64,000 nucleotides of DNA from Laburnicola sp. R22_1 (GCA_014281115.1 JACONQ010000003.1:4216001-4280000); one strand, 5' to 3'. Positions 12,151-24,625 are shown, numbered from the stretch's first letter. The notes: generated by a model not told the origin, from the sequence alone. Translations and numbers: made by a program.

Positions 12151-12465
12151 TAAGAGAGCTAATAAGGCAGCAACTAAGCGTAGACAGCGCAAAAAGAAGC
12201 GGATACAGAAGCAGGGGACCTTAATAAAGGGAGAGGGAGAGAATATACTTGCTTAAAAGGCGGCTGACTAGCAGATAGAGCATGAACAGCGTCAAAGTGG
12301 AGAGCGATTAGGCCTGAGCCGCCAGGCTCTGGCGCGCTGTACAAGGTGCAGAGAGCTTGGGCATAACTTACGTACGTGCAAAAAAGATACTTTAAATACT
12401 GCTTAATCTATTGTATCAAAATCTATATAGTATATTATATTGTGGTTGAGCTGCGCGACTTCAAA

Positions 12466-12527
12466 GGTGCGAAAAGTTGATGGGGTGCGCCGCTCGCTTG
12501 CCTGCGCCGCTCGCTTGCCATCCATGT
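12466..12527 (-). repeat. Right TIR of pogo-like element 1
   Basis: Inverted copy of 8565-8625 with one extra T in a T-run. TA follows at 12528. Confidence 0.93.
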
Positions 12528-12529
12528 TA

Positions 12530-12624
12530 GTATCTACTATTCTAGGGAAAAAGTATTCCTAGGCTAGAACTTTATAAGTTCTTTTATATCTAGAGTAACC
12601 TATTACTAGGAAGTTATATATAGT
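12530..12624 (-). pseudogene. Gypsy-B integrase zinc-binding (H2C2) fragment
   Basis: A minus-strand frame matches the integrase N-terminal zinc-binding region in pattern (GYSRYKRTYKVLA, then EYFFPRIV), with one TAG. It lies between the pogo-like element and Copia-1 and continues Gypsy-B on both sides. Confidence 0.6.
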
Positions 12625-12842
12625 TGTTAGATTAAAGGGTTTATTAATAAATAAAGTCCATATCTTAATAATGCGTAATGTTAGTTGTTGTTGTTCTTTA
12701 GGGTGTCCTCCCTCTAGAGGTCTGCTTGTGCGCTGTTTTGGTTCTTGGCTAATCCTCTATACTATCCCTATTTAGGTAGGGGCTGTTTTATCTCTCTTCT
12801 GCTACTTATAATAGTTATTCGAATCACCTATCCAATTTAACA
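12625..12842 (-). repeat. Copia-1 3' LTR
   Basis: 218 bp, matching 17918-18135. The differences I noted are C/T and G/A transitions. Confidence 0.95.
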
Positions 12843-12884
12843 CACCCCCTCAGCTTAGCAACCTCGCCTTAAGCTGTTTACTAT

Positions 12885-15800
12885 TTATTCTTAGGTAATT
12901 TAGGATATTCTAGCATCTACCATTCTCCCTAAGGCTTTAATCTTTCGTGTTATCGCATCTATTTCTCCTTGCTCTACAATTATATGGTCCTTTACGTTTA
13001 CTAGTCCTACTTAACTTAGAAACTAGGGCTAGGTTCTAATAGGAAGGGTCTTAGTAAATCTATTAGCAATTATATCGCTTAAGGGGGCATATATTACTCT
13101 AATTAACTTTCTTTTTACCTCCTATTGTAGCCAGTGATTGTGGATATCCACATATCGGAGCTTAGTCGTTAGCTAAGAGATCTCCTCGTTAATCAGCCGA
13201 ATTGTCTGCTTGTTGTCGCACTAAATAGTAATCACTAGGTCTTCTAGTGTTACTTAAAGTTTGTTAAGCAGCATCCGCATAAACATAGCTTCCTTAGCTA
13301 CTTAGGATAGTACTAGGAGCTCTGCCTTAGTTGTTAAAGTAGTAACCGTGTTCTGCTTATTAGCTTGCTAGGCGATAAGACCGCTAAATAGTTTAATTGC
13401 GTACCCTTAGAAACTCTTCCTATTTATTATATTGTCTGCAAACAATACGTTGCTAGCTATAATAAGACTATCGTCTCCTCTAAACTCTAGGGCGTATATT
13501 TGTGTAGAGTGTAGGTATAAAAGGACGCGGTTAGTTGCTTATTAATATATTAGGCTTGGATTAGTAAGGAAGCGGGCAAGTTATAAGATAGCGAATGCAA
13601 TATTAGGGCGTGTATTCACCGCTATAAAGAGTAGGGAGCTAATTTTGCATTAGTATAGGTTAATCTCTCTATATATTACGAGGTCTATGCGGCCAGTAAG
13701 CTCTATTTAAGCTATTAGGGTATTGTGGCAAAGGTTATAATTAGTTACAAGTTAGACGATTTTGTTAATATACGCGGCTTGCGATAGCCATATCTTTTGC
13801 TAGGTTTAGTCTCTTATTACCTCTATTCTAAGGAACTATCTTAAATCCCCTCCTCCTGTTAGGCTATATTTCTTCTAGAGATCCTTCACGACCTGGTCTG
13901 CTAGTGTACGGTTTCGTGGGTGATACGCGAGAATAATATTATTAACGTAGAAGAAGATAAACACCCCTTTTCGTACTATGCAATATGGTTCGTGTAGAAC
14001 TACAGAGAAACTAAGCTCTGTAAGGTAGGCGGTGAAGTCCCTTTGCCATAGTAAGGGTAAGATCCGCAGGCCATACAGCGCCTTTTGAAGCTGAAGTATC
14101 GTGCCTGGACGTGCATACCCGCGTGGCATTCGCATGTAGATAACACGATTAATTAATGTATGTACGAAAGCGTTAGTCACGTCGTACTGCTTTAGCTCTA
14201 GGTTAAACCAAGCAGCAATAGCCATTAGCATCCTAAACGATCTTCCTGCGAGTGTGGCGGCATAGGTCTCTTAGGTAGTAACATTGTTCTATTAATTACC
14301 TTAGACAACTAGCCTTGCCTTACACTTCTAAAAGTAGTGGTGCTAATCAAGCTTATAGGTATATACCTATATTAAATCTAGTATCTAGATCCCTTCTTAT
14401 CTTGCCTAAATAGTAGGCACCTTAGTCTATAACTTTGTTTGTTTGTAGCTATTAAGGTGTTCTTTCTTAGCTTTCTTAAAGAGTATGTAGAGTGGGTGTG
14501 TAGGCTTAAGCCTGTTTAGAGGAGGTGCTAGTAACAGTTCGCTATAATAAGGCTAATAGCCTTTTATTATTATGCGTTTAATGCTTACGTTATCTAGTTT
14601 CTTCCCCTCTACTTTATAAACGTGACCTGCTTTAGTACTAGCTATAAAGGCTACAGCCTATAGTGCAGTAGCTTTCGCTTCACTAGGTAAGGAACTAAGT
14701 AGAGATTAGAGTCTGTCTAGATTGTGAGAGAGGGGCAACTGGGGATTAACTAGCTTTCCTTCCTCTTTACGCAGGAGGGCTCTCTCAACAGGCTGTATTT
14801 CTCTAGGGCGAGGCAGGGCTATATCTAGCTCCTAATTATCTCTAGCGCTAGGCAGCGAGTTAGGGCACTGCTTGTATCTATCTAAGCTTATTAGTTGCGC
14901 CAATAAGGCTGCTGCTGGTGGTGTACTTGGCGGCGTCGGGTAGGGTATGACCTTCCTCCCGCGCTCGTCGTACTGGGGTGTCCCTACTTGCTTAGAAGGA
15001 GAGTCGTCTGTCGCTTCATCCTTATAGAACCTGCTTGTAGCATCGTTCTGTTGTGATAGTAAAGGCGGTAGCTCTATTATCCTAATCTAAGTTGCAATTT
15101 CTTTAAAGGTACTATGTATAAGATTGTTTATAATGTGTTTTATATCTCTATTAAAGATGCTATTTTTGTTAAACACTACGTTGCGGGTGCTAATAACCTT
15201 GCCCATTAATAGTATCTATATCCTAAAGATATTTAAGGAAATATAACCTACTAAGTATCTAATTTATGCCTTTAGGTTAAGTCTTTATAGACGTCCTTTG
15301 CCACGCTTTGTATTATCCATTATAGCAAAGGCCTTGCAACCATATGCTTATAGATAGGATTAGTTTAGTTTGCGTAGGGACGTAACTATCCCATTTTAAA
15401 AGGCGACAGCAGTAAAGAACGCTTTATAGGGCGTCTTCTAGCAATTCGAATACTTAGGTGTTTAATTATATAGGTATACAGCGGTTTAAGTTACTTTAGG
15501 CCATACTTCCTATAGTAGATTCGCGTTAAGGCGCATTGCACAAGCTTTCTCCTTTACTACACCTCCTAAGCGTTCAGCTTCGCCGTTTTAGGCTTAGGTA
15601 TTAGGTGCTAAGGGCTCGACTGCTATACCTTACTCGTCCCTCCACCTCTAGGCTTTAGCTAAGCGAAACGTCTCATTATTAGTCTTAATAACTTTAACCA
15701 TAATCCCAAATTGGTTCTTTATAAATGTGATAAATGTTTGGAGAGTTTTAATAATTAATCTAGTAGGTTAGTTATCTTTAAAATAGAAATTCTATAGCAT

Positions 15801-17810
15801 ACTAGTAACTCTACACATAATTAGCATTTGGCTCTTCTCCTTTGTGTTACTCCCTTCTTCGTAATTATAAAAGTCTAGGGCTATTCGCTCTCCTAGACCT
15901 TCTAGGATTATTTGGGGGGTTCTTCTTATCTGTCGCTTAGACTTTAATCTTCCACATGCGTCGCACTTAACAGTAGGAATGCTAATAATCTTTACCCCCT
16001 TAGAGTGATGCACGAGGTGCTTAAGTGCCTAAGGTCCTAGGTGTCCTAGTTGTTTGTGCCACATCTTACCGCTCGCTTATTGTTGTAGCTTAATTGTGCG
16101 TGCTTTGGTTGTTGCAAAGGTTAATTTTGGCTTAGAGACATTATTGTACTTAACAACCCATTGTCCGTATTGTTCTTCAAGGAGCGCAACAGCACTATTG
16201 TCGTACCGGCGTAGTACGGTAGGGTTTAACTTAGTATCCCACTATAGGCCTTATTGTCGGAGTACTCTAAATAAGACAAGGTTATAGTGTAGGTCTGGGC
16301 AGAAGGCCACATCTCTAAGGTAAAGGCAGCGTATTAAGCCTATAGTCTTTACTCTTATATATAGTAAGCTATATACCATAATCTATACGCGTGAGTTTTC
16401 TGCCTATAAGAAATCTCCTAGTGTAGGTGGCTAAGTATTTATAAATCATCTAATATTATTTGCTATATAGCACGTTGTCCCTAAGTTAAGGATAAAGAAT
16501 TGTTTAAGTAGGTATCTTAACTGTTTTGTTATAAAAGAGGCGGCGGCTATCGCAATATTAACCTCTCCAATTTGCCTTCTATATAGTCACTCTTCTATAG
16601 AAGCTTCTATTATTAAAGTCGCTAAGTGCGACTTCTTAAGAGCTAGGGTCTTTAATCGTAGCCTTTTCGCTAAGCGTATTTCCTCCTAAAGTTTAGCATT
16701 ATTACTAATCCTTTCTTAAGCCATTCTCTTAACGCCGTCTTAGGCTCTCTAATTTAGAGGCGCTATCTCTAGCATTACATACCAACACTTGTTAAGATTA
16801 TATAGTCTATTATAAGCCTTACACTTCTGTATTATATAGTTAATTATATTACTATCGCAATAACTACGCTTTTAACATTAGTTACAACCTCTTCTATAGG
16901 TTAGTTTAGTATTAGCATTATTATCAGCTTCTTCTCTAGCAAGGGTTAGTCCTCCAGCTGCGAAGACTACTCTAGACAATTTGCTCTTAGCTAGGTATAG
17001 TAGGTTAGCTTGTTTTCTAAATCGTAGGAACATGTCGGTGGCCGTCACCATAGAATCTAGAAGGCTGTTTTCCATAAATAAGATTGTCCATCCTTGGAAA
17101 TTCTTTGCTATAGCTTTCACAAAGTTGTTCTTAATAAATTAATTGTTTAGGCAGTTAGGTACACTAGTTGCTTTGGCTTCTGTAACCGCGTGGTCTACTT
17201 TAGTAAGCCAGGTGTCCTAATAGGCTATTGTCCTTATTAGTTTAAGGGCTACTTAGTATCGTTCCCTTGCTTTGTTAAGCTCGTCCTCTAATCTCACGCC
17301 TACAGTAGCGGCGAGTTTAATTATCCAGCTTTAATATAGTTAGGACGGCTTGCAGCAGTTAGTAAATAGGTGTAAGAATACTGTTGTCTAAATAAAGTTA
17401 GTAACCTAAGAGAAGTGGGTTTGTTCTTATTAATATTTCTAATTAAGAACCTTATATTCTTTAAAAATAGACTTAAAGTCGTCTACGTTTTCTTTATATA
17501 AGGTCTTGCCAGCGTTTAAGAGGTTAGACAGTTAAGCCAGTGCAAATAGGGGTATTACTGCGTACTGCCCGTAATTCGCTTAGTATTAGGTTTAATGTTA
17601 GTTTATCGCCGCTGTAGCTGCTTAATAGCCAACTATCAAGGGCCTAATTGGGGCGATAGGTTCGGCGAGTGGCTGGGCTATCTGTTTAGGGTCGATCTTT
17701 AACCAGACGTTCAACAACACACACTTCGACTCCAGTTGTGCGATCCACTTAATCCACTAGGTATAGTCTATAAGGATTACTGTGGGGTCGCGATTTGGGG
17801 TAGTTAACAT
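12885..17810 (-). pseudogene. Copia-1 gag-pol, RIP-inactivated
   Basis: One frame of 4,926 nt (1,641 codons plus stop) runs from ATG 17810 to TAA 12885, colinear with Copia-2. The order is gag; a decayed zinc knuckle; the GAG-pre-integrase segment (HHSKGVKI..., then CDACGRLKSKRQIR, about 16,010-15,910); integrase (ERIALDFYNYEEG); reverse transcriptase (14,231-13,875, LMAIAAWFNLELKQYDVTNAF); and RNase H. The integrase-before-RT order marks it as Copia. The RT box is FYVNNI where active enzymes have YVDD; both Asp-to-Asn changes are GAT-to-AAT type after T or next to TGAT. Stops are TAA/TAG. Confidence 0.92.
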
Positions 17811-17899
17811 CTTAATAGATTTTAATCGTTCTGTGCGACGTCGCGTTGTTTCGACTCGAGTTGTATCGGCGTTCTAGTTATTCTAGTGTTTAAGGTAGA

Positions 17900-17917
17900 G
17901 GCAGTGAGACTCTTAAT
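17900..17917 (-). promoter_or_regulatory. Candidate primer-binding site, half-tRNA-Lys(CUU) type
   Basis: On the minus strand ATTAAGAGTCTCACTGCC directly abuts the 5' LTR. The complement of its first 13 bases (TGAGACTCTTAAT) reads as the 5' anticodon stem, the loop CTCTTAA (anticodon CTT) and base 39 of a tRNA-Lys. This resembles Drosophila copia, whose primer is a tRNA fragment cut in the anticodon arm. Assignment to Lys is inference. Confidence 0.6.
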
Positions 17918-18135
17918 TGTCAAATTAAAGGGTTTATTAATAAATAAAGTCCATATCTTAATAATACGTAATATTGGTTGTTGTTGTTCTTTAGGGTGTC
18001 CTCCCTCTAGAGGTCTACTTATGCGCTGTTTTGGTTCTTAGCTAATCCTCCATACTATCCCTATTTAGGTAGGGGCTGTTTCATCTCTCTCCTGCCACTC
18101 ACGATAGTTGTTCAGATCACCTATCCAATCTAACA
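17918..18135 (-). repeat. Copia-1 5' LTR
   Basis: 218 bp, upstream LTR for the minus-strand element, next to the candidate primer-binding site at 17900-17917. Confidence 0.95.
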
Positions 18136-18804
18136 ATAGTAGTAATTAGGTATGTTTATAAGGGCTCTAAGTCTAGGACCTATCTCTACTTATAGTAGTA
18201 AATATATTTATATTTATTAATCTTATATTCCTAAATAGTAACCTTAAGTTTTAATTATAGAGGAAAAGTCCTAGCTTTTTTACTACTATTTCTTAGGCTT
18301 TTAGTAAGTTAGGTTCTTCTTTTTAGTAACCTTTTATAATTTCTTTAAGTCTAGTACTACTAGTACTTTTATAAGTAGGCCCTTTAGTAATAGTTCTAAT
18401 TAAGGTGGATTATATACCCTCCCCTCCTCTCCTTTAGTAAGTAAGGCTTAGATAGCTAGGGCCCTAAAGACTTTTAAGCTAATATAGCTATCTTCTATAG
18501 TAACCTAGTAGAGTAATTAAAAGTTCTAAGAAGTTAGATATTTATCCTTTATATTTATAGGTATATCTTATTCTCTATAAGATAGAGTATTAGCTTTACT
18601 ATTTATACTTCTAGACTAGTAAATAAAGGTTATATTAAACTTACTTAGGATATTTAACTAGTAGATATACTATTTATCTAATTTTTATACCTTAGTAAAG
18701 TATAAGAGGTTCTTATAATCTATATATACTATAATATACTTTACTACTTAGAGTATACTAGCCTAAGGTCCCTTATTATTATAATACTTAATAATTACTA
18801 GAAG
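18136..18804 (-). pseudogene. Gypsy-B RNase H end and linker to integrase (fragment)
   Basis: The minus strand reads on from the fragment at 24,316-24,625 across Copia-2 (LLVIIKYY..., resembling the Gypsy RNase H ELLAIIKA region), ending toward integrase. Stops are TAA/TAG only. This 669-bp piece is also the spacer between the inverted Copia-1 and Copia-2. Confidence 0.65.
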
Positions 18805-19022
18805 TGTCAGATTGGATAGGTAATCCGAATAACTATCGTGAGTGGCAGGAGAGAGATAAAACAGCCTCTACCCAAATAGGGATAGTATGGAGGATTAGCC
18901 AAGAACCAAAACAGCGCACAAGCAGACCTCTAGAGGGAGGACACCCTAAAGAACAACAATAACCAACATTACGCATTATTAAGATATGGACTTTATTCAT
19001 TAATAAACCCTTTAATCTAACA
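18805..19022 (+). repeat. Copia-2 5' LTR
   Basis: 218 bp from TGTCAGATTGG to AATCTAACA. Confidence 0.95.
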
Positions 19023-19040
19023 ATTAAGAGTCTTACTGCC
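19023..19040 (+). promoter_or_regulatory. Candidate primer-binding site of Copia-2
   Basis: ATTAAGAGTCTTACTGCC abuts the LTR. It equals the Copia-1 and Copia-3 sites except for one C-to-T change. Confidence 0.6.
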
Positions 19041-19129
19041 TCTACCTTAAACACTAGAACAACCAGAACGCCGATACAACTCGAGCCGAAACGACGCAAT
19101 GTCGCACAGAACAATTAAAATCCATTAAG

Positions 19130-22100
19130 ATGTTAACTACCCCAAATCGCGACCCTATAGTAATCCTTATAGACCATACCTAGTGGATTAAGTGGATCGC
19201 ACAACTAGAGTTAAAGTGTGTGTCGTTAAACGTCTGGTCGAAGATTAACTCTAAACAGATGGCCTAGCCACTTGCCAAACCTATCGCCCTAATTAGGCCC
19301 TTAATAGTTAGCTATTAAGCAGCTACAGCGGCGATAAACCAACATTAAACCTAATACTAAGCGAATTACGGGCAGCACGCAGTGATACCCCCGTTTATAC
19401 TGGCTCGACTGTCTAACCTCTTAAACGCCAGCAAGACCTTATACAAAGAAGACGTAGACGACTTTAAGTCTATTTTTAAAGAATATAAGGTCCTTAATTA
19501 GAAATATTAACAAGAATAAACTCACTTCTCTTAGGTTACTAACTTTATTCGAATAATAGTATCCTTACACCTATTCACTAACTGCTGTAAGCTGTCCTAA
19601 CTATATCGAAGCTAGATAATCAAACTCGCCACTACTGTAGGCGTGAGATTAGAGGACAAGCTTAATAAAGTAAGGGAACGATACTAAGCAGCCCTTAAAC
19701 TAATAAGAATAATAGCCTATTAGGACACCTGGCTTACTAAAGTGGACTACGCGGTTACAGAAGCCAAAGCGACTAGTGTACCTAACTGCCTAAACAATTA
19801 ATTTATTAAGAACAACTTCGTAAAAGCTACAGCAAAGAATTTCTAAGAATAGACAATCTTATTTATAGAAAACGGCCTCCCAGATCCTATAGTAACGGCC
19901 ACTAACATGTTCCTACAATTTAGAAAACAAGCTAACCTACTATACCCAGCTAAGAGCAAATCGTCCAAAGCAGCCTTCGCAGCTGGAGGACTAACCCTTG
20001 CTAGAGAAGAAGCTGATAATAATGCTAATACTAAACTAACCTATAGAAGAGGTTGTAACTAATATTAAAAGCGTAGTTATTGCGATAGTAATATAATTAA
20101 CTATATAATGCAGAAGTGTAAGGCTTATAATAGACTATATAATCTTAACAAGTGTTGGTATGTAATGCTAAAGATAGCGCCTCTAAATTAGAGAGCCTAA
20201 GACGGCGTTAAGAGAATGGCTTAAGAAAGGATTAGTAATAATGCTAAACTTTAGGAGGAAATACGCTTAGCGAAAAGGCTACGATTAAAGACCCTAGCTC
20301 TTAAGAAGTCGCACTTAGCGACTCTAATAATAGAAGCTTCCACAGAAGAGTGACTATATAGAAGGCAAATTAAAGAGGTTAATATTGCGATAGCCGCCGC
20401 CTCTTTTATAACAAAACAGTTAAGATACCTACTTAAACAATTCTTTATCCTTAACTTAGGGACAACGTGCTATATAGCAAATAATATTAGATGATTTATA
20501 AATACTTAGCCACCTACACTAGGAGATTTCTTATAGGCAGAAAACTCACGCGTATAGATTATGGTATATAGCTTACTATATATAAGAGTAAAGACTATAG
20601 GCTTAATACGCTGCCTTTACCTTAGAGATGTGGCCTTCTGCCCAGACCTACACTATAACCTTGTCTTATTTAGAGTACTCCGACAATAAGGCCTATAGTG
20701 GGATACCAAGTCAAACCCTACCGTACTACGCCGGTACGACGATAGTGCTGTTGCGCTCCTTAAAGAACGATACAGACAATGGGTTATTAAGTACAATAAT
20801 ATCTCTAACCCAAAATCAACCTTTGCAACAACCAAAGCACGCACAATTAAGCCGCGACAATAAGCGAGCGGTGAGATGTGGCACAAACGACTGGGACACC
20901 TAGGACCTTAGGCACTTGAGCACCTCGTGCATCACTCTAAGGGGGTGAAGATTGTTAGCATTTCTACCGTTAAGTGCGACGCATGTGGAAGATTAAAGTC
21001 TAAGTAATAGATAAGAAGAACCCCCTAAACAATCCTAGAAGGTCCAGGAGAGCGAATAGCCCTAGACTTTTATAATTACGAAGAAGGGAGTAATATAAAG
21101 GAGAAGAGCCAAATACTAATTATGTGTAGAGTTACTAGTATGCTATGGGATTTCTATTTTAAAGACAACTAACCTGCCAGATTAATTATTAAAACCCTCC
21201 AAACATTTATCACATTTATAAAGAACTAATTTGGGATTATGGTTAAAGTTATTAAGACTAATAATGAGACGTTTCGCTTAGCCGAAGCCCAGAGGTGGAG
21301 GGACGAGCAAGGTATAGCAGTCGAGCCCTCAGCACCTAATACCCAAGCCCAAAACAGCAGAGCTAAACGCTTAGGGAGTGTGGTAAAGGAGAAAGCTCGT
21401 GCAATGCGCCTTAACGCGAATCTACTATAGGAAGTATGGCCTAAAGTGACTCGAACCGCTGTATACCTATATAATCGAACACCCAAGTATTCAAATCGCT
21501 GGAAGACGCCCTATGAAGCGTTCTTTACCGCTGACGCCTTTTAAAATAGAATAGTCACGTCCTTACGTAAACTAAACCAATCCTATCTACGAGCATATAG
21601 TTGCAAGGCCTTTGCTATAATAGATAATACGAAGCGTGGCAAAGGACGTCTACAAAGACTCGACCTAAAGGCATGGATTAGATACTTAGTAGGTTATGTT
21701 TCCTTAAACATCTTTAGGATATAGATACCGTTAATGGGCAAGATTATTAGCACCCGCGACGTAGTGTTTAACAAAGATAGCATCTTTAATAGAGATATAA
21801 AACACATTATAGACAATCTTATGCATAGTACTCTTAAAGAAATTGCAACTTAGATTAGGACAATAGAGCTACCGCCTTCACTATTACAACAGAACGATGC
21901 TACAAGCAGGTTCTATGAGGATGAAGCGACGGACGACTCTCCTTCTAAGCAAGTGGGGACACCCCAGTACGACGAGCGCGGGAGGAAGGTCATACCCTAC
22001 CCGACGCCGCTAAGTACACCACTACTAGCAGCCTTATTAGCGCAACTAATAAGCTTAGATAGATACGAGCAGTGCCCTAACTCGCTGCCTAGCGCTAGAG

Positions 22101-24055
22101 ATAATTAGGAGCTAGATCTAGCCCTGCCTTGCCCTAGAGAAATATAGCCTGTTAAGAGAGCCCTCCTACGTAAAGAGGAAGGAAAGCTAGTTGATCCCTA
22201 GTTGCCCCTCTCCCACGATCTGGACAGACTCTAATTTCTACTTAGTTCCTTACCTAGTGAAGCGAAAGCCACTGCACTATGGGCCGCAGCCTTTATGGCT
22301 AGTACTAAAGCAGGTCACGTTTGTAAAGTAGAGGGGAAGAAACTAGATAACGTAAGCATTAAACGCATGATAATAAAAGGCTATTAGCCTTATTATAGCG
22401 AATTGTCACTAGCACCTCCTTTAAACAGGCTTAAGCCTACGCACCCACTCTATATGCTCTTTAAGAAAGCTAAGGAATAATACCTTAATAGCCACAAACA
22501 AACGAAGTTATGGACTAAGGTGCCTACTATTTAGGCAAGACGAAAAGGGATCTAGATACTAGATTTAATATGGGTATACACCTATAAGCTTAATTAGCAC
22601 TACCACTTCTAGAAGTGTAAGGCAAGACTAGTTGTCCAAGGCAATTAATAGAATAATGTTACTACCTAAGAGACCTATGCCGCCACACTCGCAGAAAGAT
22701 TGTTTAGGATGCTAATAGCTATTGCTGCTCGGTTTAACCTAGAGCTAAAGCAGTACGATATGACTAACGCTTTCGTACATGCATTAATTAATTGTGTTAT
22801 CTATATACGAATGCCACGCAGGTATACACGTCCAGACACGATACTTTAGCTTTAAAAGGCGCTGTATGGCCTGCGGATCTCACCCTTACTATGGCAAAGG
22901 GACTTCACCGCCTACCTTACAGAGCTTAGTTTCTCTATAGTTTTACACGAACTATGTTGCATGGTACGAAAAGGGGTGTTTATCTTCTTCTATGTTGATG
23001 ATATTATTCTCGCGTATTACCCACGAAACCGTACACTAGCAGACTAGGTTGTGAAGGATCTCTAGAAGAAATACAGCCTAATAGGAGAAGGGGATTTGAG
23101 ATAGTTCCTTAGAATAGAGGTGATAAGAGACTAAACCTAGCAGAAGATATAGCTATTGCAAGCCGCGTATATTAACAAAATCGTCCAACTTGCAACTGAT
23201 TATGACCTTCGCTACAATACCCCAATGGCTCGAATAGAGCTTACTGGCCGCATAGACCTCGTAACACATAGAGAGATCAACCTGTACTAATATAAAATTA
23301 GCTCCCTACTCTTTGTAGCAGTAAATACACGCCCTAACGTTGCATTCGCTATTTTATAACTTGCCCGCTTCCTTACTAATTTAAGCCTAACATATTAATA
23401 AGCAACTAACTGCGTCCTCTTATACCTACACTCTACACAAATATACGCCCTAGAGTTTAAAGAAGACAATAGTCTTATTATAGCTAGCGACGTATTATTT
23501 ATAGACAACACAATGGATAGGAAGAGTTCCTAAGGGTACGCAATTAAACTATTTAGCGGTCTTATCGCCTGGCGAGCTAATAAGCAGGACACGGTTACCA
23601 CTTCGACAACTAAGGCAGAGCTCCTAGCACTATCCCAAGTAGCTAAGGAAGCTATGTTTACGCGAATGCTGCTTAACAAACTTTAAGTAACACTAAAAGA
23701 CCTAGTAATTACTATTTAGTGCGACAACAAGCAGACAATTCGGCTAATTAACAAGGAGATCTCTTAGCTAATAACTAAGCTTCGACATGTAGATATCTAC
23801 AATCACTAGCTACAATAAGAGGCAAAAAGGAAGTTAATTAGAGTAATATATGCCCCCTTAAGCGATATAATTACTGATGGATTTACTAAGACCCTTCCTA
23901 TTAGGACCTGGCCCTAGTTTCTAAGTTAAGTAGGACTGGCAAACGTAAAGGACCGCATAATTGTAGAGCAAGGAGAAATAGATGCGATAACACGAAAGAT
24001 TAAAGCCTTAGGGAGAATGGTAGATGCTAGGACATCCTAGATTACCTAAGAATGA
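19130..24055 (+). pseudogene. Copia-2 gag-pol, RIP-inactivated
   Basis: 4,926 nt in one frame from ATG 19130 to TGA 24053-24055. Frame checks at integrase (ALDFYNYEEG, about 21,060) and RT (FFYVDDIILA, about 22,988) agree. Order is gag, decayed zinc knuckle (about 20,110-20,160, in which Tyr replaces the expected Cys and His), pre-integrase CDACGRLKSK, integrase, RT, RNase H. The YVDD box is intact, unlike Copia-1 and Copia-3. The many internal stops are TAA/TAG. The sequence ends 42 bp before the 3' LTR, next to the polypurine tract. Confidence 0.93.
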
Positions 24056-24097
24056 ATAGAAAACAGCTTAAGGCGAGGTTGCCAAGCTAAGGGGGTG

Positions 24098-24315
24098 TGT
24101 TAGATTGGATAGGTAATCCGAACAACTATCGTGAGTGGCAGGAGAGAGATAAAACAGCCCCTACCCAAATAGGAATAGTATGGAGGATTAGCCAAGAACC
24201 AAAACAGCGCACAAGCAGACCTCTAGAGGGAGGACACCCTAAAGAACAACAACAACCAACATTACGTATTATTAAGATATGGACTTTATTTATTAATAAA
24301 CCCTTTAATCTAATA
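24098..24315 (+). repeat. Copia-2 3' LTR
   Basis: 218 bp, preceded by the polypurine tract GGGGGTG at 24091-24097. It ends TAATA where the 5' copy has TAACA (CA to TA). Confidence 0.95.
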
Positions 24316-24625
24316 AGAAGCTTCTTATTATAATAGGTATAATTAGCTTTTACTAGTATATACTTTATAGAATAGTATACTATAGGGTAGAGTACTTTAT
24401 TATTATTATACTATAATATATAGGCACTAGTAGCCTATTTAGAGGTATTTACTTTAAGTATAGTTTCTTAGTCTAGGTTAAAGTAGGCTAATATAGGTTT
24501 AGATATAAATATTTTCTTAAGGTATTTAAAGGCTTCTTATTACTTCTTTTTCTAGGTAAACTTATAATCCTTACTAGAAAACTTTATTAGTAGAGCTATA
24601 ATACTAGAGAAGTCCTTAATAAAAC
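24316..24625 (-). pseudogene. Gypsy-B RT/RNase H fragment between Copia-2 and Copia-3
   Basis: The minus strand reads FIKDFSSIIALL, then EAFKYLKKIF and KPILAYFN, matching the Gypsy RT-RNase H junction. It continues the 29,788-31,541 fragment to the right and 18,136-18,804 to the left. Interruptions are TAA/TAG. Confidence 0.72.

Larger units (their letters stand above)
8670..12406 (+). pseudogene. Pogo-like DDE transposase with C-terminal zinc knuckle, interrupted (outer 1)
   Basis: From the ATG at 8670 to TAA at 12404-12406, minus the 2,114-bp inserted unit, the frame is 1,623 nt (540 residues). It has only in-frame TAA/TAG stops and no frameshift. Visible parts are an N-terminal HTH-like region (VPETTLR), a first DDE block (YNFNEAGFMIGK, where relatives have FDET), a second block ([12 protein letters not shown], where pogo enzymes have LDGH) and the conserved [12 protein letters not shown]. 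After the insertion comes a CX2CX4HX4C zinc knuckle (CTRCRELGHNLRTC, about 12,340-12,385). The Asp of the LDGH block is Asn here. GAT to AAT after T fits RIP (TpG to TpA), so the enzyme is dead. Confidence 0.88.
8565..12527 (+). mobile_element. Pogo/Fot1-like transposon 1 (outer), interrupted by a second one
   Basis: Terminal inverted repeats of about 61 bp (8565-8625 and 12466-12527) are flanked by TA at 8563-8564 and 12528-12529. Without the inner insertion the element is 1,849 bp. Each TIR holds two perfect tandem copies of the 17-mer GGCAAGCGAGCGGCGCA. It carries a plus-strand transposase with the DDE layout of the Tc1/mariner-pogo group and lies in Gypsy-B integrase. Its GC is much higher than the surrounding DNA, so it inserted after most RIP of the Gypsy. 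Confidence 0.93.
12625..18135 (-). mobile_element. Copia-1, full-length LTR retrotransposon
   Basis: 5,511 bp with two 218-bp LTRs and an exact 5-bp duplication (ATAGT at 12620-12624 and 18136-18140). On the minus strand the LTR starts TGTTAGATTGG and ends in AACA. A purine-rich GAGGGGGTG precedes the 3' LTR. It has the same length and structure as Copia-2 in opposite orientation, and is inserted in Gypsy-B. Confidence 0.96.
18805..24315 (+). mobile_element. Copia-2, full-length LTR retrotransposon, same family as Copia-1
   Basis: 5,511 bp, flanked by the exact 5-bp repeat AGAAG (18800-18804, 24316-24320), with two 218-bp LTRs. The two LTRs differ at eight positions by eye, all transitions. 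The body matches Copia-1 in inverse orientation with the same start and stop offsets. Confidence 0.96.

Noticed and set aside
24097..24333. Open frame of 78 codons
   Set aside because: It is the Copia-2 3' LTR read through into flanking Gypsy DNA.
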